Assembly: GCA_963681505.1 (NCBI GenBank)
Contig: OY811973.1
Span: 3,975,573-4,039,572, forward strand
Length of the DNA stretch: 64,000 nt
Source of the DNA: Eunapius fragilis
Taxonomy: Eukaryota; Porifera; Demospongiae; Spongillida; Spongillidae
Direction: 5' to 3'
Shown: positions 11,301 through 23,751 of the stretch, piece by piece
How the letters are laid out: the number at the start of each line of letters is the position of its first letter
Position numbering within the stretch: the stretch's first letter is position 1
Made by a program: the position numbers and the translations under genes
Notes under the pieces: generated by a model
Database searches by the model: none
Told to the model about the DNA's origin: nothing
Seen by the model: only the letters and a program-made list of their open reading frames with translations

Positions 11301-14300
11301 CCTCTAAGCAATTGTTCAAACCAGGACGTTCCTGAGTTTATGAACTTTTCTGTATACTCATCTAATCCATCAAATATGAAGCAAACCTCTTCACCAAAAT
11401 TTTGTTCTATATCACTTTCCAATCTTTTCATTTTAAAGTTTTCTAGAATGTCATTCAAATCTCTGATTGACCTTGAATACAATCGACGAAGGGAAACGAA
11501 AAAAAGATACTTCACTTTGTCCAATATTTTCCCTTCACCCCAATCCCTGCTCAGTTTCTTCACTAAGGTGGTCTTTCCACATCCTGGCCTTCCCTCTAAC
11601 AGTACCCTTGTACCAGGTTTAACATTCTCAGTTGCTCCAAAAAGTGTATCATAGTCTATAGCTATTTTGGACTCAATGATATCATCTGCAGACCCCCGAA
11701 TAGTTTTTAGGTAGAAATCTTGTCTGCAGTGTTCTGTTGTATCTTCTTTGATTAGTGCTAGGTTGATGAAAGTGAATTTTGGAACAGGAGGCCAATCACT
11801 GCACACTGGTTTCTGTCTTGTGTACAAAACCTTTAGTGCTCTCTGACACTGATCTGTTCAAATTACAAACACATTTTTATAATGATATGCCCAGTTGTTT
11901 GTTTATGAAAAGTACTTGTAACTTTCCACAAATGCAACAGAAAGTTTAAATACTTCTTGCCCATTTTTAACATGTGGATGTAACAGCTATACAATCTCTC
12001 AATATTATCACTACTCCCCTTGTTACATCACCATTTTAAAAATGCACCTGCATCATTCACACTTACTAAGTTTGTGTGAATTATTTATGTCAGCATATTT
12101 ATACATATATCACACACATGGAAAATGAAAAAATCTAAGGTTGTTGATCTTAACAAATCTCTGAAAAGTTTCCACTGGGACTTGCCATGCAAGGAATATG
12201 TTCTTACAAGGAGTCTGCTGTGTATATTATCAAGAGAGGTGGATATATACACTTGAAGGATAAATCTCAGAATGGTTGCATTGAGTATATTATGAGTATC
12301 ATTTAGCCCCTTTTGATTTCCCTGTGGTTTCATACTAGCTACAATATAGTTGTGCATATACTTACATACAGAGGGTTCAGAATAACGCATTACCTTAATA
12401 AATAATTCAAACTTGTTTATAATCTGGTACAGATTAGGGGGAAGAGGAGGAGGAGGAGACGACAGGGAAATACAGGACCACGTACCAGCACAGGCCATCA
12501 CATTTGATCTCTTAATCAGCACACAGTTTTTATCTAATGTAACTTATGTGAATCAGTTGGTTACATTGTGATGGTGAACACTGATTTCAAGATGAAAAGC
12601 CATCATTGCATCACTAAAGAAAATCTGGGACTCCACAGATAATTACTACACAGGTGTGGCTCCAATATAAGTTGTCAGGGTGCAGTAAACCACAGTGAGG
12701 TAGTCTGTTTCAAATCATCTATGACAATGCGTAGTCTAAACCACACCCCTAATCTTAGCTGACAATGCATAGTCAAAGCTACACCCATAATCTTAGCGGA
12801 CAATGCGTAGTCTAGACCACACCTCTAATCTTAGCCGACAATGCGTAGACTAAACCACACCCCTAATCTTAGCCGACAATGCATGGTCTAAACCACACCC
12901 CTAATCTTAGAAAACACACGTGTACTAGATATAGGTTTGCTTTGTTCTTTCCACCACTCATCTTTGTTCCCTTCCTTTTTACATCACAACCTTGTAATCC
13001 GCAGGCCTTATTTCTACAAGTAAATAAAAATATTCTCTCTGAGAAAGTTGGCGGGATATAGGTTTTGCAGGCAAATAGTATACTGGTGTAAAAAGCAAGG
13101 AAACAAATTTTATCAGAAGGGAAAATGTAATAGTCCTAATTTAGCACACTTCGAATAAGGCATATGCTGTTTCTGTGCTAAATATAGGACTATTACATTT
13201 TCCCTTCTTATAAAACTTGTTTCCTTGCTTTTTACACCAGTATACTATTTGCCTGCAAAACCTATATCCCACCAACTTTCTCAGAGAGAATGTTTTTATT
13301 TACTTGTTTCCTTCATTTTTTTAACACCCAAATCACTGTTGCATTGCAGGTTTCCCCCCTTTCATTTAACCGATTTAATTCTATCCAGACGTATTGTGAA
13401 AATTTTCTAGGTACTTTTGCTTAATTAGACTTGATAAGACCGTATATAGGCTTTTAGGCTTTGTGTATCAAAGCGAGTCCTCCAGCAAATTCTAAAGCTA
13501 TTGGTGCAATTTTCATTGCTTAAAAGTGTTCCTGTCCCGAGTTATGAGTTCCCAAAAAGCAGACGACCCGCCCATTATTTTTGGAAGGGGAACGAGGACA
13601 GCAGTATATTTCGTTCTCGACAACCACGCGGTTCTACGACGTGAAAAAAAACAAAACTACTCAGTTTTGACTTCTAGATCGATTGCCGCAACAAGTTAGA
13701 TGATCCGATCGTCGCGAGCGAAGCTACGGTAGGGTCGCGGGATTTTAATTAAATTCATAGTCGGGGTCAAAACCTATATGGAAGTCTCTAGCGAGACTTC
13801 CGATAATACCCAAACTTTCACGCTTTCATAAAGTTAATAACGGTATGCAATACCAGCTGCATGCTCAGCAACAGGACATTGTACCTCAAAATCTGGTCCC
13901 CGAGCATATGCAGCTGATAGTAAAGAGATATGTTGTATAAAACATTGACAAACAACTAACCTTCACAATGCTTTTCCACCAAGGTAGACCCCTGATTGGT
14001 TAGTGCTGATTGTGATGGACCTTCCGAAACAGAAAATGATAAAGAAAGTAATCAACATAATCACATTCATCATTCAAAGTGCCAATGCTAGCCAAATACA
14101 GCAACTGTCACTAAATCAATAACATGGCTAAGAAGCTATATCTGGTGTTTTATACCAAATAACTCTTCGAAGACCACTTCAAGTTGCTAGTGAGAAGGCT
14201 CACTTTTTCTCCAACTCAAGCATTGTGGTGACATTGAAGTACGGTTTTCTGATCATGGCTTTTAGCAAAGGGGTTTTAAAGACTCTGCTTGTTAAATTTA

Positions 14301-15272
14301 TTGCAGATACATCAAGGGGAGCGTCACCTGCAGAGTTAGAGGTTTGTATACTTTGTCGCCATTGTACATCAACATTAGCTAATTCAATGTTCTGGTTTAA
14401 ATTGTAGAACCAGACCCAGACCCATGACAATACAGCCCTGAGTATGAGAAGCTTTTATGTATTAGGGAGCGACTAATGAAGACCTCGTTGTACAATGATT
14501 TACTGCTGGTGCACCCTGGTTACGCGAAGCTGAACTGGATAAAATGGCTGCAGGGGAGGGTGGGGGAATTTCACAGGCATCGAGAGATGAAGGGGGGGGG
14601 GGGGGGGGGGGGACCCCTAAGATCCTGGATTGTTCAAATAATATATATATATACATTGTCGAGTGGTAAAAGAGGTCCACACGACTCAACATACCCTAAC
14701 ACACATTTTATCTCCTATTCTCATTATTTATCCATCATCACTCCTATTGACGTAAGTAAGCTTAGTTACAGCAGTGTGCACAATGATGATGCTTACTTTT
14801 AACAGACACTTGTGATACCAATTCCTGCACTGCCTCGGCAGCCTGAGCATTTTGTACACCTTTTAGTACTTCAATCAACACTCTGTATGTGGCTTTACAG
14901 CCTTTCATTTCCACCCACTTCTCAAGCATTTTATCTCTTTTATTCTGTTCACTGTCTTCATCTCGTTTTATGTCTTTAGTGGCCTGGGCACCAACCAGAC
15001 GTTTCCCTACCACCTCCCAGTCAAAGGCAAACGTTGCTATTCTATATATATCCTCTTCACTGCACTGTGAGTCCAGTGGGTCTATGAGGAGAGTAAAAGC
15101 ACATCAGTTATGGCGGTAATGAATATGGCATACTCATGTCACCTTTGCAGTCCTGCCCTAGAGGTCCAGGGTTCTCTTCAATATCTCCAGACATTACTAA
15201 CAGCAAGTGTACTATCGCCATCACCGAGGTCACCACCACCATCAATAGCATCTTCCCCGCTTTTCCGATCAT
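2099..15272 (-). CDS. NOD-like receptor (2A leader-DEATH-NACHT-LRR), 3' end off window
   Basis: This is a spliced minus-strand gene assembled from nine exons: 15143-15272, 14797-15081, 13961-14020, 10260-11853, 10118-10204, 9575-9658, 7659-7742, 4378-4461 and 2099-2182. Every junction has GT/AG ends and all the phases agree (phase 1 up to the NACHT exon, phase 2 after it). The joined exons encode about 830 residues, and the last donor shows that the gene continues to the left. The order is a hydrophobic leader with a 2A motif, a DEATH domain, a linker, NACHT, then LRRs. NLRs are cytoplasmic sensors that oligomerise through NACHT and signal through their N-terminal domain. The ligand is unknown. 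Introns 6 to 8 contain tandem duplications and minisatellites. The exon model is an inference from splice sites and phase. The domain calls are firm for NACHT, DEATH and the LRRs. Alternative or extra exons cannot be excluded. Confidence 0.85.
2632..2817 (-). CDS. Hypothetical ORF tail, copy 2
   Basis: Copy 2 of the conserved tail (EVFDEIEAEQ, REKMRELMGSF, ending RSIG). The frame is open upstream into the minisatellite but has no ATG close by. Same uncertainty as for copy 1. Confidence 0.25.
   Translation of the reverse strand: MKEVFDEIEAEQRVENSECDPDVRVVNKPVILLNQAREKMRELMGSFESRIEKTKLIRSIG
2870..3420. repeat. 18-bp minisatellite array 2
   Basis: Second array of the same 18-bp unit, in duplication unit 2. 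Its copy number and variant order differ from array 1, including an internal duplication near 2905-3075. Confidence 0.95.
4378..4461 (-). CDS. NLR exon 8: 28-residue LRR
   Basis: An 84-bp phase-2 exon encodes LEGNNIGAAGIEAFSNVV and HHMPNLQHL. Its splice sites are intact. It is about 3.28 kb from the previous LRR exon because a roughly 0.94-kb extra block lies between them. Confidence 0.85.
4660..5596. repeat. Extra ~0.94-kb block, copy 1 (with TG microsatellite)
   Basis: This block is absent from the junctions of units 1 and 2, where GTGAGGTTCCATA runs straight into GAGGGGATGATAGAC. It recurs at about 7945-8990. It contains a (TG)n tract and a stretch with short open frames that are similar in both copies (for example 5400-5550 and 8790-8940). 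No known domain was recognised. Confidence 0.75.
4897..4984. repeat. (TG)n microsatellite
   Basis: Uninterrupted TG dinucleotides of about 88 bases inside the extra block. A shorter homologous tract lies at 8307-8364. Confidence 0.98.
5963..6586 (-). CDS. Hypothetical ORF, copy 3
   Basis: A 207-codon copy 3 of the repeat-plus-tail ORF. Relative to the others it has one extra lysine codon in the tail (AEQRVKENSE) and stops eight codons earlier (FQSRID). The hexapeptides switch from TTSSGS to APQPAL part-way, showing a frame change within the repeat. Confidence 0.25.
   Translation of the reverse strand: MHNHAALTPCMHSPTTSSGPTTSSGSTTSSGSTTSSGSTTISDPTASMGPCTTVLPWPRECTAPQPALAPQPALAPQSALAPQPAWPHNQSCPLPALVPQQALAPQPALAPQQALAPQPALAPQPAPAPQPSLTSQPSLASVLQTDCEPDDYAFVKEVFDEIEAEQRVKENSECDPDVRVVNKPVILLNQAREKMRELMGSFQSRID
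6170..6700. repeat. 18-bp minisatellite array 3
   Basis: Third array of the unit, in duplication unit 3, more interrupted (for example at 6300-6330) than arrays 1 and 2. Confidence 0.95.
7659..7742 (-). CDS. NLR exon 7: 28-residue LRR
   Basis: An 84-bp phase-2 exon encodes LCNNNIGAAGIEAFSKVV and HHMPNLQHL. GT and AG sites are intact. It lies in the duplicated unit that also carries the third minisatellite array. Confidence 0.85.
7945..8990. repeat. Extra block, copy 2
   Basis: This is the second copy of the block at 4660-5596. It has a shorter TG tract (8307-8364) and about 100 extra bases near 8165-8290. It sits between LRR exons 6 and 7 of the NLR gene. Confidence 0.75.
9575..9658 (-). 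CDS. NLR exon 6: 28-residue LRR
   Basis: This is an 84-bp phase-2 exon with a CTCTACAG acceptor and a GTAAGT donor. It encodes LMQSKIDDAGIEAFSKVA and then HHMPNLQYL. It is the most divergent of the four 84-bp repeats and probably the one closest to the ancestral unit. Confidence 0.85.
10118..10204 (-). CDS. NLR exon 5: first LRR exon, divergent
   Basis: This 87-bp exon runs from a CTTCAG acceptor to a GTAATT donor and keeps phase 2. It encodes 29 residues (ITGADLDDADKLQALTEF, then MKTLHFLEKL) that continue the LQVNKL end of the NACHT exon. Leucine spacing fits a ribonuclease-inhibitor-type LRR, though it is more divergent than the exons that follow. Confidence 0.7.
10260..11853 (-). CDS. NLR exon 4: NACHT NTPase domain
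   Basis: One 1594-bp exon (2 + 530 codons + 2) carries the whole NTPase module. It opens with the conserved linker QCQRALKVLYTRQKP, WPPVPKFTFINLALI and TIRGSADDI. The Walker A motif GRPGCGKTTL lies near 11593-11564. The Walker B motif CFIFDGLDEY lies near 11383-11354, with the double acidic pattern typical of NACHT. The sensor 1-like IFITSRP follows. The C-terminal part has winged-helix and helical character (YSFPHLTNQEFLAAYHM), as in NLR NACHT-associated domains. The exon ends in LQVNKL plus AA before GTAAGT, which is the start of the first LRR. NACHT domains bind ATP and drive receptor assembly. No stop or shift interrupts the exon. Opposite-strand ORFs here are shadows. Confidence 0.93.
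12722..12911. repeat. 38-bp tandem repeat, five copies
   Basis: Five diverged copies of a 38-bp unit beginning GACAATGCGTAGTCTAAACC. There are no spacers between copies. Confidence 0.85.
13015..13308. repeat. Foldback element, ~134-bp arms
   Basis: The left arm (13015-13148) and right arm (13174-13308) are near-perfect inverted copies around a 25-base loop. Arm landmarks are GCAAATAGTATACTGG on the left and CCAGTATACTATTTGC on the right. It is probably a MITE-type foldback. No convincing target duplication was found. Confidence 0.85.
13961..14020 (-). CDS. NLR exon 3: short linker exon (predicted)
   Basis: This is a 60-bp segment with an AG acceptor at its right end, a GTTAGT donor at its left end, and phase 1 at both ends, so it fits between the DEATH and NACHT exons. 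It encodes about 20 polar residues (PSQSALTNQGSTLVEKHCE) with no recognised domain. The exon is optional: DEATH and NACHT would also join in frame without it. The call rests only on splice signals and phase. Confidence 0.5.
14200..14430 (-). other. Unassigned ORF in NLR intron 2
   Basis: A 76-codon open frame. A TGCAG acceptor inside it gives phase 1, but the only donor (GTGAGC) gives phase 2, so it does not fit as a cassette exon between DEATH and NACHT. No domain was recognised. Confidence 0.2.
14797..15081 (-). CDS. NLR exon 2: DEATH domain
   Basis: This is a 285-bp exon between a TTTTACTCTCCTCATAG acceptor and a GTAAGC donor, phase 1 at both ends. It encodes a complete six-helix DEATH-fold sequence. 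After the lead-in EEDIYRIA come DWEVVGKRLVG, the I-K-R-D-E-D turn, KMLEKWVEMKG, and the final helices around CKATYRVLIEVLKGV. The pattern W-x-x-V/L-x-x-x-L, then M-L-x-x-W, then A-T-x-x-x-L-I-x-x-L is diagnostic. DEATH domains bind other DEATH domains, so this is the expected signalling end of the receptor. It lies 61 bases upstream of the 2A exon's end on the genome, so the intron is very short. Confidence 0.85.
15143..15272 (-). CDS. NLR exon 1: hydrophobic leader ending in a 2A peptide
   Basis: The first in-frame ATG after an upstream stop lies at 15272 and opens 43 codons plus one base before a GTGACA donor. The peptide begins MIGKAGK, runs through about 20 hydrophobic residues (VVVTSVMAIVHLLLVM), and ends SGDIEENPGP followed by LGQDCK. 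The D-I-E-x-N-P-G-P core is the complete 2A consensus, which causes the ribosome to skip the Gly-Pro bond. N-terminal 2A sequences doubling as signal sequences are known in sea urchin NLR proteins. By analogy, skipping would release a 36-residue leader and start the receptor at proline, whereas failure to skip would give a leader-bearing form. The phase-1 end joins the DEATH exon in frame. The start of transcription and any 5' non-coding exon are not visible. Confidence 0.8.
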
Positions 15273-16160
15273 TGCATGAACCACGCCTATCTGTGGTCCA
15301 CGTCAGAAACTATGTCAGCAACAGAACGCGTACAAATCTGTACCTACCTGCAGTTGCGCGAACAGACAACGACTCCATCTTGTTTTTAATCCGAAGCGTT
15401 CTGAGTGCCAGGACACCTTCAAGGTATTGCAACACGACGATCTTTCAGTTACTAGTACTCGACTGCTCCCGTATTTCTTTATCCATAGCTTTCTCAGTTT
15501 CAGCTTCGCTAATTCAATGTTTTTTTTATTGCTATTCGCATTTCGACTGTAGAAAGTTCCGATGCGAACTCGATACGTTTCCACATCGACACCCATGGGT
15601 TGGAAGAGCGTCGCGTGAGTTTAAAAGCGCTACTGATAACAATATGAATACGTATACCTTATAATAATTAACACATGGTGTAAACAACTGATTAGTCCGT
15701 TGGTATATATTATCTCTGGCTATAACAGCCAGTTTTTAACGGTCCGACGTTACGCCTGTACATGTACTAGCAGAGATAATAGAGTATCAGTGAAACATAC
15801 TGAGACCCTTGGATATCCTAGGAATTTCCTGAGTTTGTTACACCGTCACAGAAAAAACAAAGGTCCGAGTCACTGCGATCGAGGATTGCCCTGCACAACT
15901 TTACTTATTAATTACACCTGCTGCCATTTGTGTTTCCGCTGTAAAACAGTGACGAGCGTCATCAATGTACAGTGCACTGTAGTACATCAATCGCCATTGC
16001 TCGTGCAATTGATATAATTGTGTTGGCAATTGTTCGAAGAAATAATCAAGACAGTTTATTTAATTTGCCACGATACACATAAAGAGTGCCATCTGTGTGC
16101 GGTGCATGGTGCTCTGCCTGTAATGAATGAGAGGCTGACACAAATACATCCTGACAACTG
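15273..16160. other. Intergenic region between the NLR 5' end and the MARS2 3' end
   Basis: The upstream region of the NLR (transcribed leftwards) and the downstream region of MARS2. No domain, repeat or clear TATA element was recognised. Confidence 0.5.
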
Positions 16161-19480
<3,320 letters not shown>

Positions 19481-20343
19481 CTACAGAGGGGAAGACCATG
19501 TCATTTCCACAATCCTATAAGTGTACACTACAATCCTGTAGTGATGTATGGGACTCTGGCACCATCTTAAACACCTCGGACACCTTTACCTTACTGAGGA
19601 TGTGGTATCAGAAATCTGTTCTGACCATGTAACCTAAAGCCATTATGTCTTCTTGCACATGCACAATTTGGAGTATTTAACACATCTATACCACGTGTTC
19701 TGAGACACTTCTTTTTCTCTTGTGTTGGCGTACACTAGCTAGCTGATTTAGAGTTGTGCCCTTTGATTCGCTGTAATCATATTCATTTAAAATCCTGATT
19801 TCCGAGAAAACAGGACAGAATCATAGTGTGTGTAAGATAGGAATGTGATACAGGTAACAATGGCTCAAACAGTGGGCTTCATATCATCATGGCTGCATCT
19901 ACATGTACATGTATATACATGTAGCATGGTTGTGGTTGCCTCTGGGTTTGTTATCAATTTCCTCATCCCTATGCCTCCCTCCCTCCCCTCTGGTTGACTT
20001 GCATGCCATGAAGGGGGTCAGACAGAGCACGCTATGAGGCCATATGTCCAATGGCTGCAAAGGAATGTGAGTGGAGGGGAGGGGGGAAGTACTGGAAGCT
20101 CCATCAAGCATCTAGCCCCACATTTGCTTAGTAAGAAACCGAACTGGTTTGAAAACGGGGAAAGGTGAAATGAAAAGCACACAGGATGTGTGCAATGCTT
20201 ATTATTTGTATGGTGGGTAGAAGGAAATGTATATGTACATATATGGGCATATACATGTGGTTACTCCACCCAACCACCCCTTGGCCAGGTCAGAAGAGGA
20301 TGACCAACATTTCCTGTCACATATTTCCACAGCTGGTAAAGAG
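19481..20343. other. Region upstream of the MARS2 exons
   Basis: No MARS2 exon was recognised. The part at 19985-20343 is duplicated at 38222-38573, directly beside the copied MSKSKGN exon. Confidence 0.5.
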
Positions 20344-20642
20344 TACACATCAGGGCTGGTACACCAGGGGGCTGGCATACCAGGGCTGGCACACCAGGGC
20401 TGACACACCAGGACTGGTACACCAGGGCTGGTACACCAGGGCTGGCATACCAGGGCTGGCACACCAGGGCTGACACACCAGGACTGGTACACCAGGGCTG
20501 GCATACCAGGGCTGACACACCAGGGCTGACACACCAGGGCTGGTACACCAGGGCTGGTACACCAGGGCTGGCACACCAGGCCTGACACACCAGGGCTGGT
20601 ACACCAGGGCTGGCATACCAGGGCTGGTACACCAGGGCTGAC
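20344..20642. repeat. 14-bp minisatellite
   Basis: About 21 copies of a 14-bp unit (ACACCAGGGCTGGT and variants). The open frames across it come from the repeat. Confidence 0.95.
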
Positions 20643-22029
20643 AGCGTGCACACAAAGGCACCTCTTTGGTGCTGACTTGTGCATGTACAATACACCATAC
20701 AGGGTGCCACATTGCACCATGCAGGGTGTTCAAAGGTCTACATTACTGCACATATAAGTACACATACCTCTACATAGTCCACTAACACATACATGTAAGG
20801 GGTAGTTTCAAGTAAAAAATAATAATCTATGTTTACCAAACAAATGAAACAGAAGGTGTCCCATAGCACAAAGCAAGGTAAATATCTCTATCTGCATACT
20901 ACAATGTATTTCAATGATGCAAAATGTAGCAGAAAAGGCCACATGAAGGAAGCCTTCCTGGTGGAAGGAGTGGGGAGGGGTAATGTGTTCATATCAATGA
21001 TCTGTAGGTCTTCACATAGCCAGAGAACCACAAATGTCAAATATAATTATATGGAACAGTGTCCAGCAAAATCACCCTTGTGATATTATTTCAGACAAGC
21101 AAAAGAAAAGTAACAGTTGCATTGAAATGTATGGCTAATTATAAATTCAATACCTTATAACTTTATGATGGATAGCCCAATTTAGGATGCGTAAGGATCC
21201 TTTAATATAAGCTCTTTGGAGTTCACGGAAAATTTTGAAAACTTGAAAAACTACCACAGAAGGGTGATTTTGCTAGACACTGTCTGATATCAAATTAAAA
21301 ATTTGTACTCCACATGTAATATCAGCACTGTGTGAGATCAGTGCTATACCAAGATCACAGATAGTCCCAGAAAAGGTATCAAATGGTTCTAAGCAGCTAA
21401 GAATCGTATTCAAACTTTCTTAAACGTTTTTAGATGGTTGTGGACAAATGACAGCTTATTAGAACATATTTTGAAGTCCATGAAATTTTCATCAAAAAGT
21501 GCACCAATTCAACTGCTTAAAACAAAATGTTGTTGCTAGTGGGTTTTGCACCAACATTTGCACTGCGTACGATAAAATGATCACTTGGATGAAGGTACAC
21601 GTTTCTACATTAGCAGGTCTTGTGGTTGAGGCACGCTACGTTGTCAAAAACAGCAAGTCGAGCTCATTCCTTAAAACTGTACACTTTTTTTTCCGGACAT
21701 GATTGTGTGTAACTAATATGTCTAATAGTCAGTATACAACCCTTGACCTCTGAACATGTCTGCAGACACTCAAAGAGAAGCAGAAACGTCGTTCCCAGAC
21801 CATGGAATTGGGCACCACCACCATCTATTCCATCTATTCCATCTAAATGTGGTATATATGGTATTATGGTAAAGTAAGCTACTTTTTACTTTTCCTTTCT
21901 TCCTCCATATTACTAATGGACTGTAAGGCAGGCTACTATGAACCCCAGGCATGATTTTAGCTCATACCTGTCATTTGTAATGGTTACATCATAGACAGAT
22001 GAGACCCGTGTATTGAGCAAGTGAACATG
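20643..22029. other. No gene recognised
   Basis: Low-complexity and unique AT-rich DNA. A possible plus-strand exon-like stretch (TGCAG acceptor near 21764, then about 26 codons rich in basic residues) could not be tied to any family. Confidence 0.4.
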
Positions 22030-22034
22030 GGTAC

Positions 22035-22940
22035 CAGTGGCGGATCCAGGGGGGGGGTCCAGGGTGTCTGGACCCCCCCCCCTCGAACCTGAATATGAAT
22101 ATAATTAGCATATGACATGTCGCACGTGAGATATACATTTCTACGGAGTGCACTTCGTGAAGTTGCTAAATAGTTATTGCTTATTCGTTGGTTAGTACTA
22201 TATTTTAGTTCTGTATATTGCGAGATACGTAGTAGGCTGGTATTTATACGTAAGGTAAATGTATTCCAAAATGCTAACTCACGGTCGTATTATAGAGCGA
22301 TTCTTTCCGCAGTTATTTTGATTCGTGCTCTATTATTAGTACCCATCAAGGTTGAATGCACCTTGCTGCAAGACCATTGCAAATTTAAATTTTAAATTAT
22401 AAATTTTAACAAAGAAACTAAGCCGGCGTACAATGCAAATCTGCGACGAAACACACTAGAGCCATTTAAATCCGCAAAACCACAATAGCCTGGAAACCAG
22501 AACGTAACGGAGTGGCACGCATTTATTGGTTATGATTGCTTCCGTTTCTAAACCCCCTACATGTACAATCTTGGGAATGTGTGCAAAAAATTTTTTCGCG
22601 CGCGCGAATGTTATACTGTTCACTGCTTGAAGTAGGTCATCTGCCGGAGTGCGATGGTAAAATTTAAGTGGTTCAAATAGCAATGGAAACCGCATGCATG
22701 TAACAACACAGCCATTTAAATCCATAAGACTACAATAGCCGGCAGAAATGTAACGGAATGTCACTCATTTATTGGTGTTGATTGCCTTAATTTCCAATCC
22801 CCGGCCCCCTTACATGTACAATCTGTGGAAAAATTGGAATGCGTACAACAAAATTTTTCGCGCGCTTCGCGCGCGCCCCTCCTCCTCATCAATTATTCAT
22901 GTCGGACCCCCCCCTCGCCAAAATCCTGCATCCGCCCCTG
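22035..22940. mobile_element. Non-autonomous terminal-inverted-repeat element
   Basis: The ends CAGTGGCGGATCCAGG and (inverted) CAGGGGCGGATGCAGG are imperfect inverted repeats flanked by GGTAC on both sides (22030-22034 and 22941-22945). The ends are hAT-like, but the 5-bp duplication is short for that family. No transposase. Its core (about 22165-22830) is shared, in inverted orientation, with 52.35-52.90 kb plus 60.25-60.34 kb. A right-end fragment of the same family lies at 37083-37142. Confidence 0.6.
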
Positions 22941-22945
22941 GGTAC

Positions 22946-23298
22946 AATGGATCCAAGAAACAGCCTGACTGTTCTGGATGGACTGCAGGTGCACCTATTA
23001 CCCAGGAGGGCAGGCTAAGCAGGGGGGGAGAGGGAGCGAGGCCATACAACAAAATCTGGTGCCAACGGTGTCAGAGGTAGTCGTAGTTGGGTGTGGCCCG
23101 ACTAAGGATATCGGGAGCAGCCATGCAGCATGGCTCCCTTGCTTCCATACTGTTAAAGCTTCCTTCCATAGCACTATTAAAATGCCAAAAAAAAAATAAT
23201 TAATGTGGCATGAACGGTATTAAAACACCAGTGATACCGTACGTATGTTAATGTCGTTGTGTCATATAGGCCTATATGTAGAAATCCATTGCTACAGA
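22946..23298. other. No gene recognised
   Basis: Unique sequence with a G-run and an A-run. Nothing assignable. Confidence 0.4.
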
Positions 23299-23577
23299 TC
23301 ATTTTTGGGGGGAAATGGCTTTACTTCGGCTCAATGCCGCAGGTGGTCGTGTATGCGCGCCCGATAAAGCTACTGGACACGTACCTCTCTGCTTATTTAA
23401 CACTTGGCGAAGTAGCAATTGATCCATAGGGGTAGTGATCTCCGGCTCGTCAGTCTCCGACGCAACCAATTCACTACCTGGGCAATCTCCACTTTCAGCA
23501 GCATGAGCAGCTACAGGATACAACTGTGACGGCGACTCACGTCCATCGGCCGTTGCCTTTCGCTTCGCATCTGGCAA
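23299..23577 (-). CDS. Hypothetical ORF next to the Gypsy insertion
   Basis: A 92-codon minus-strand frame begins MPDAKRKATADGRESPSQL. It is rich in Ser, Glu and Ala, with a possible basic patch (KRK), and extends a few codons upstream to the point where the Gypsy element inserted. No family was recognised. It may be the start of another mobile-element protein or a host exon. Confidence 0.25.
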   Translation of the reverse strand: MPDAKRKATADGRESPSQLYPVAAHAAESGDCPGSELVASETDEPEITTPMDQLLLRQVLNKQRGTCPVALSGAHTRPPAALSRSKAISPQK

Positions 23578-23603
23578 AAAGGTATCCAGTGTTTGGCAAG
23601 AAG

Positions 23604-23751
23604 TGTTACAAGTCCCACTACTATCTAGAAATAGTTCTTATCACAAACACTCCAAGCAGCCCGCTTACACACAACACAGCGCATCCAAATCTCTAATAAG
23701 AGTCCCCCCCCCACTGCGCATGCGCAGTTCCCATAACAACCTCTCTAAACA
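23604..23751 (-). repeat. Gypsy 3' LTR
   Basis: 148-bp terminal repeat, matched by 27958-28105. Confidence 0.95.

Larger units (their letters stand above)
11854..13960. other. NLR intron 3, with satellite, foldback and an unassigned ORF
   Basis: About 2.1 kb between the NACHT and linker exons. It holds a 145-codon minus-strand ORF (12085-12522) with no recognised domain, a 38-bp tandem repeat, a large foldback, and a 22-base hairpin (GGAAGTCTC-TAGC-GAGACTTCC) near 13782-13803. Nothing else was recognised. Confidence 0.6.

Noticed and set aside
10678-11654. ORFs opposite to or out of frame with the NACHT exon
   Set aside because: Shadows of the well-supported NACHT frame.
12085-12522. 145-codon minus-strand ORF in NLR intron 3
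   Set aside because: No domain, no splice phase fitting the gene and no second copy; left as an unassigned ORF.
12722-12911. Second CRISPR-like candidate
   Set aside because: Five adjacent 38-bp units with no spacers.
20261-20733. Proline/tryptophan/cysteine-rich ORFs
   Set aside because: The frames cycle through the 14-bp satellite; not protein-coding.
21764-21850. Possible plus-strand terminal exon rich in Lys and Arg
   Set aside because: Good acceptor but no upstream exon, no family, and low-complexity ending.
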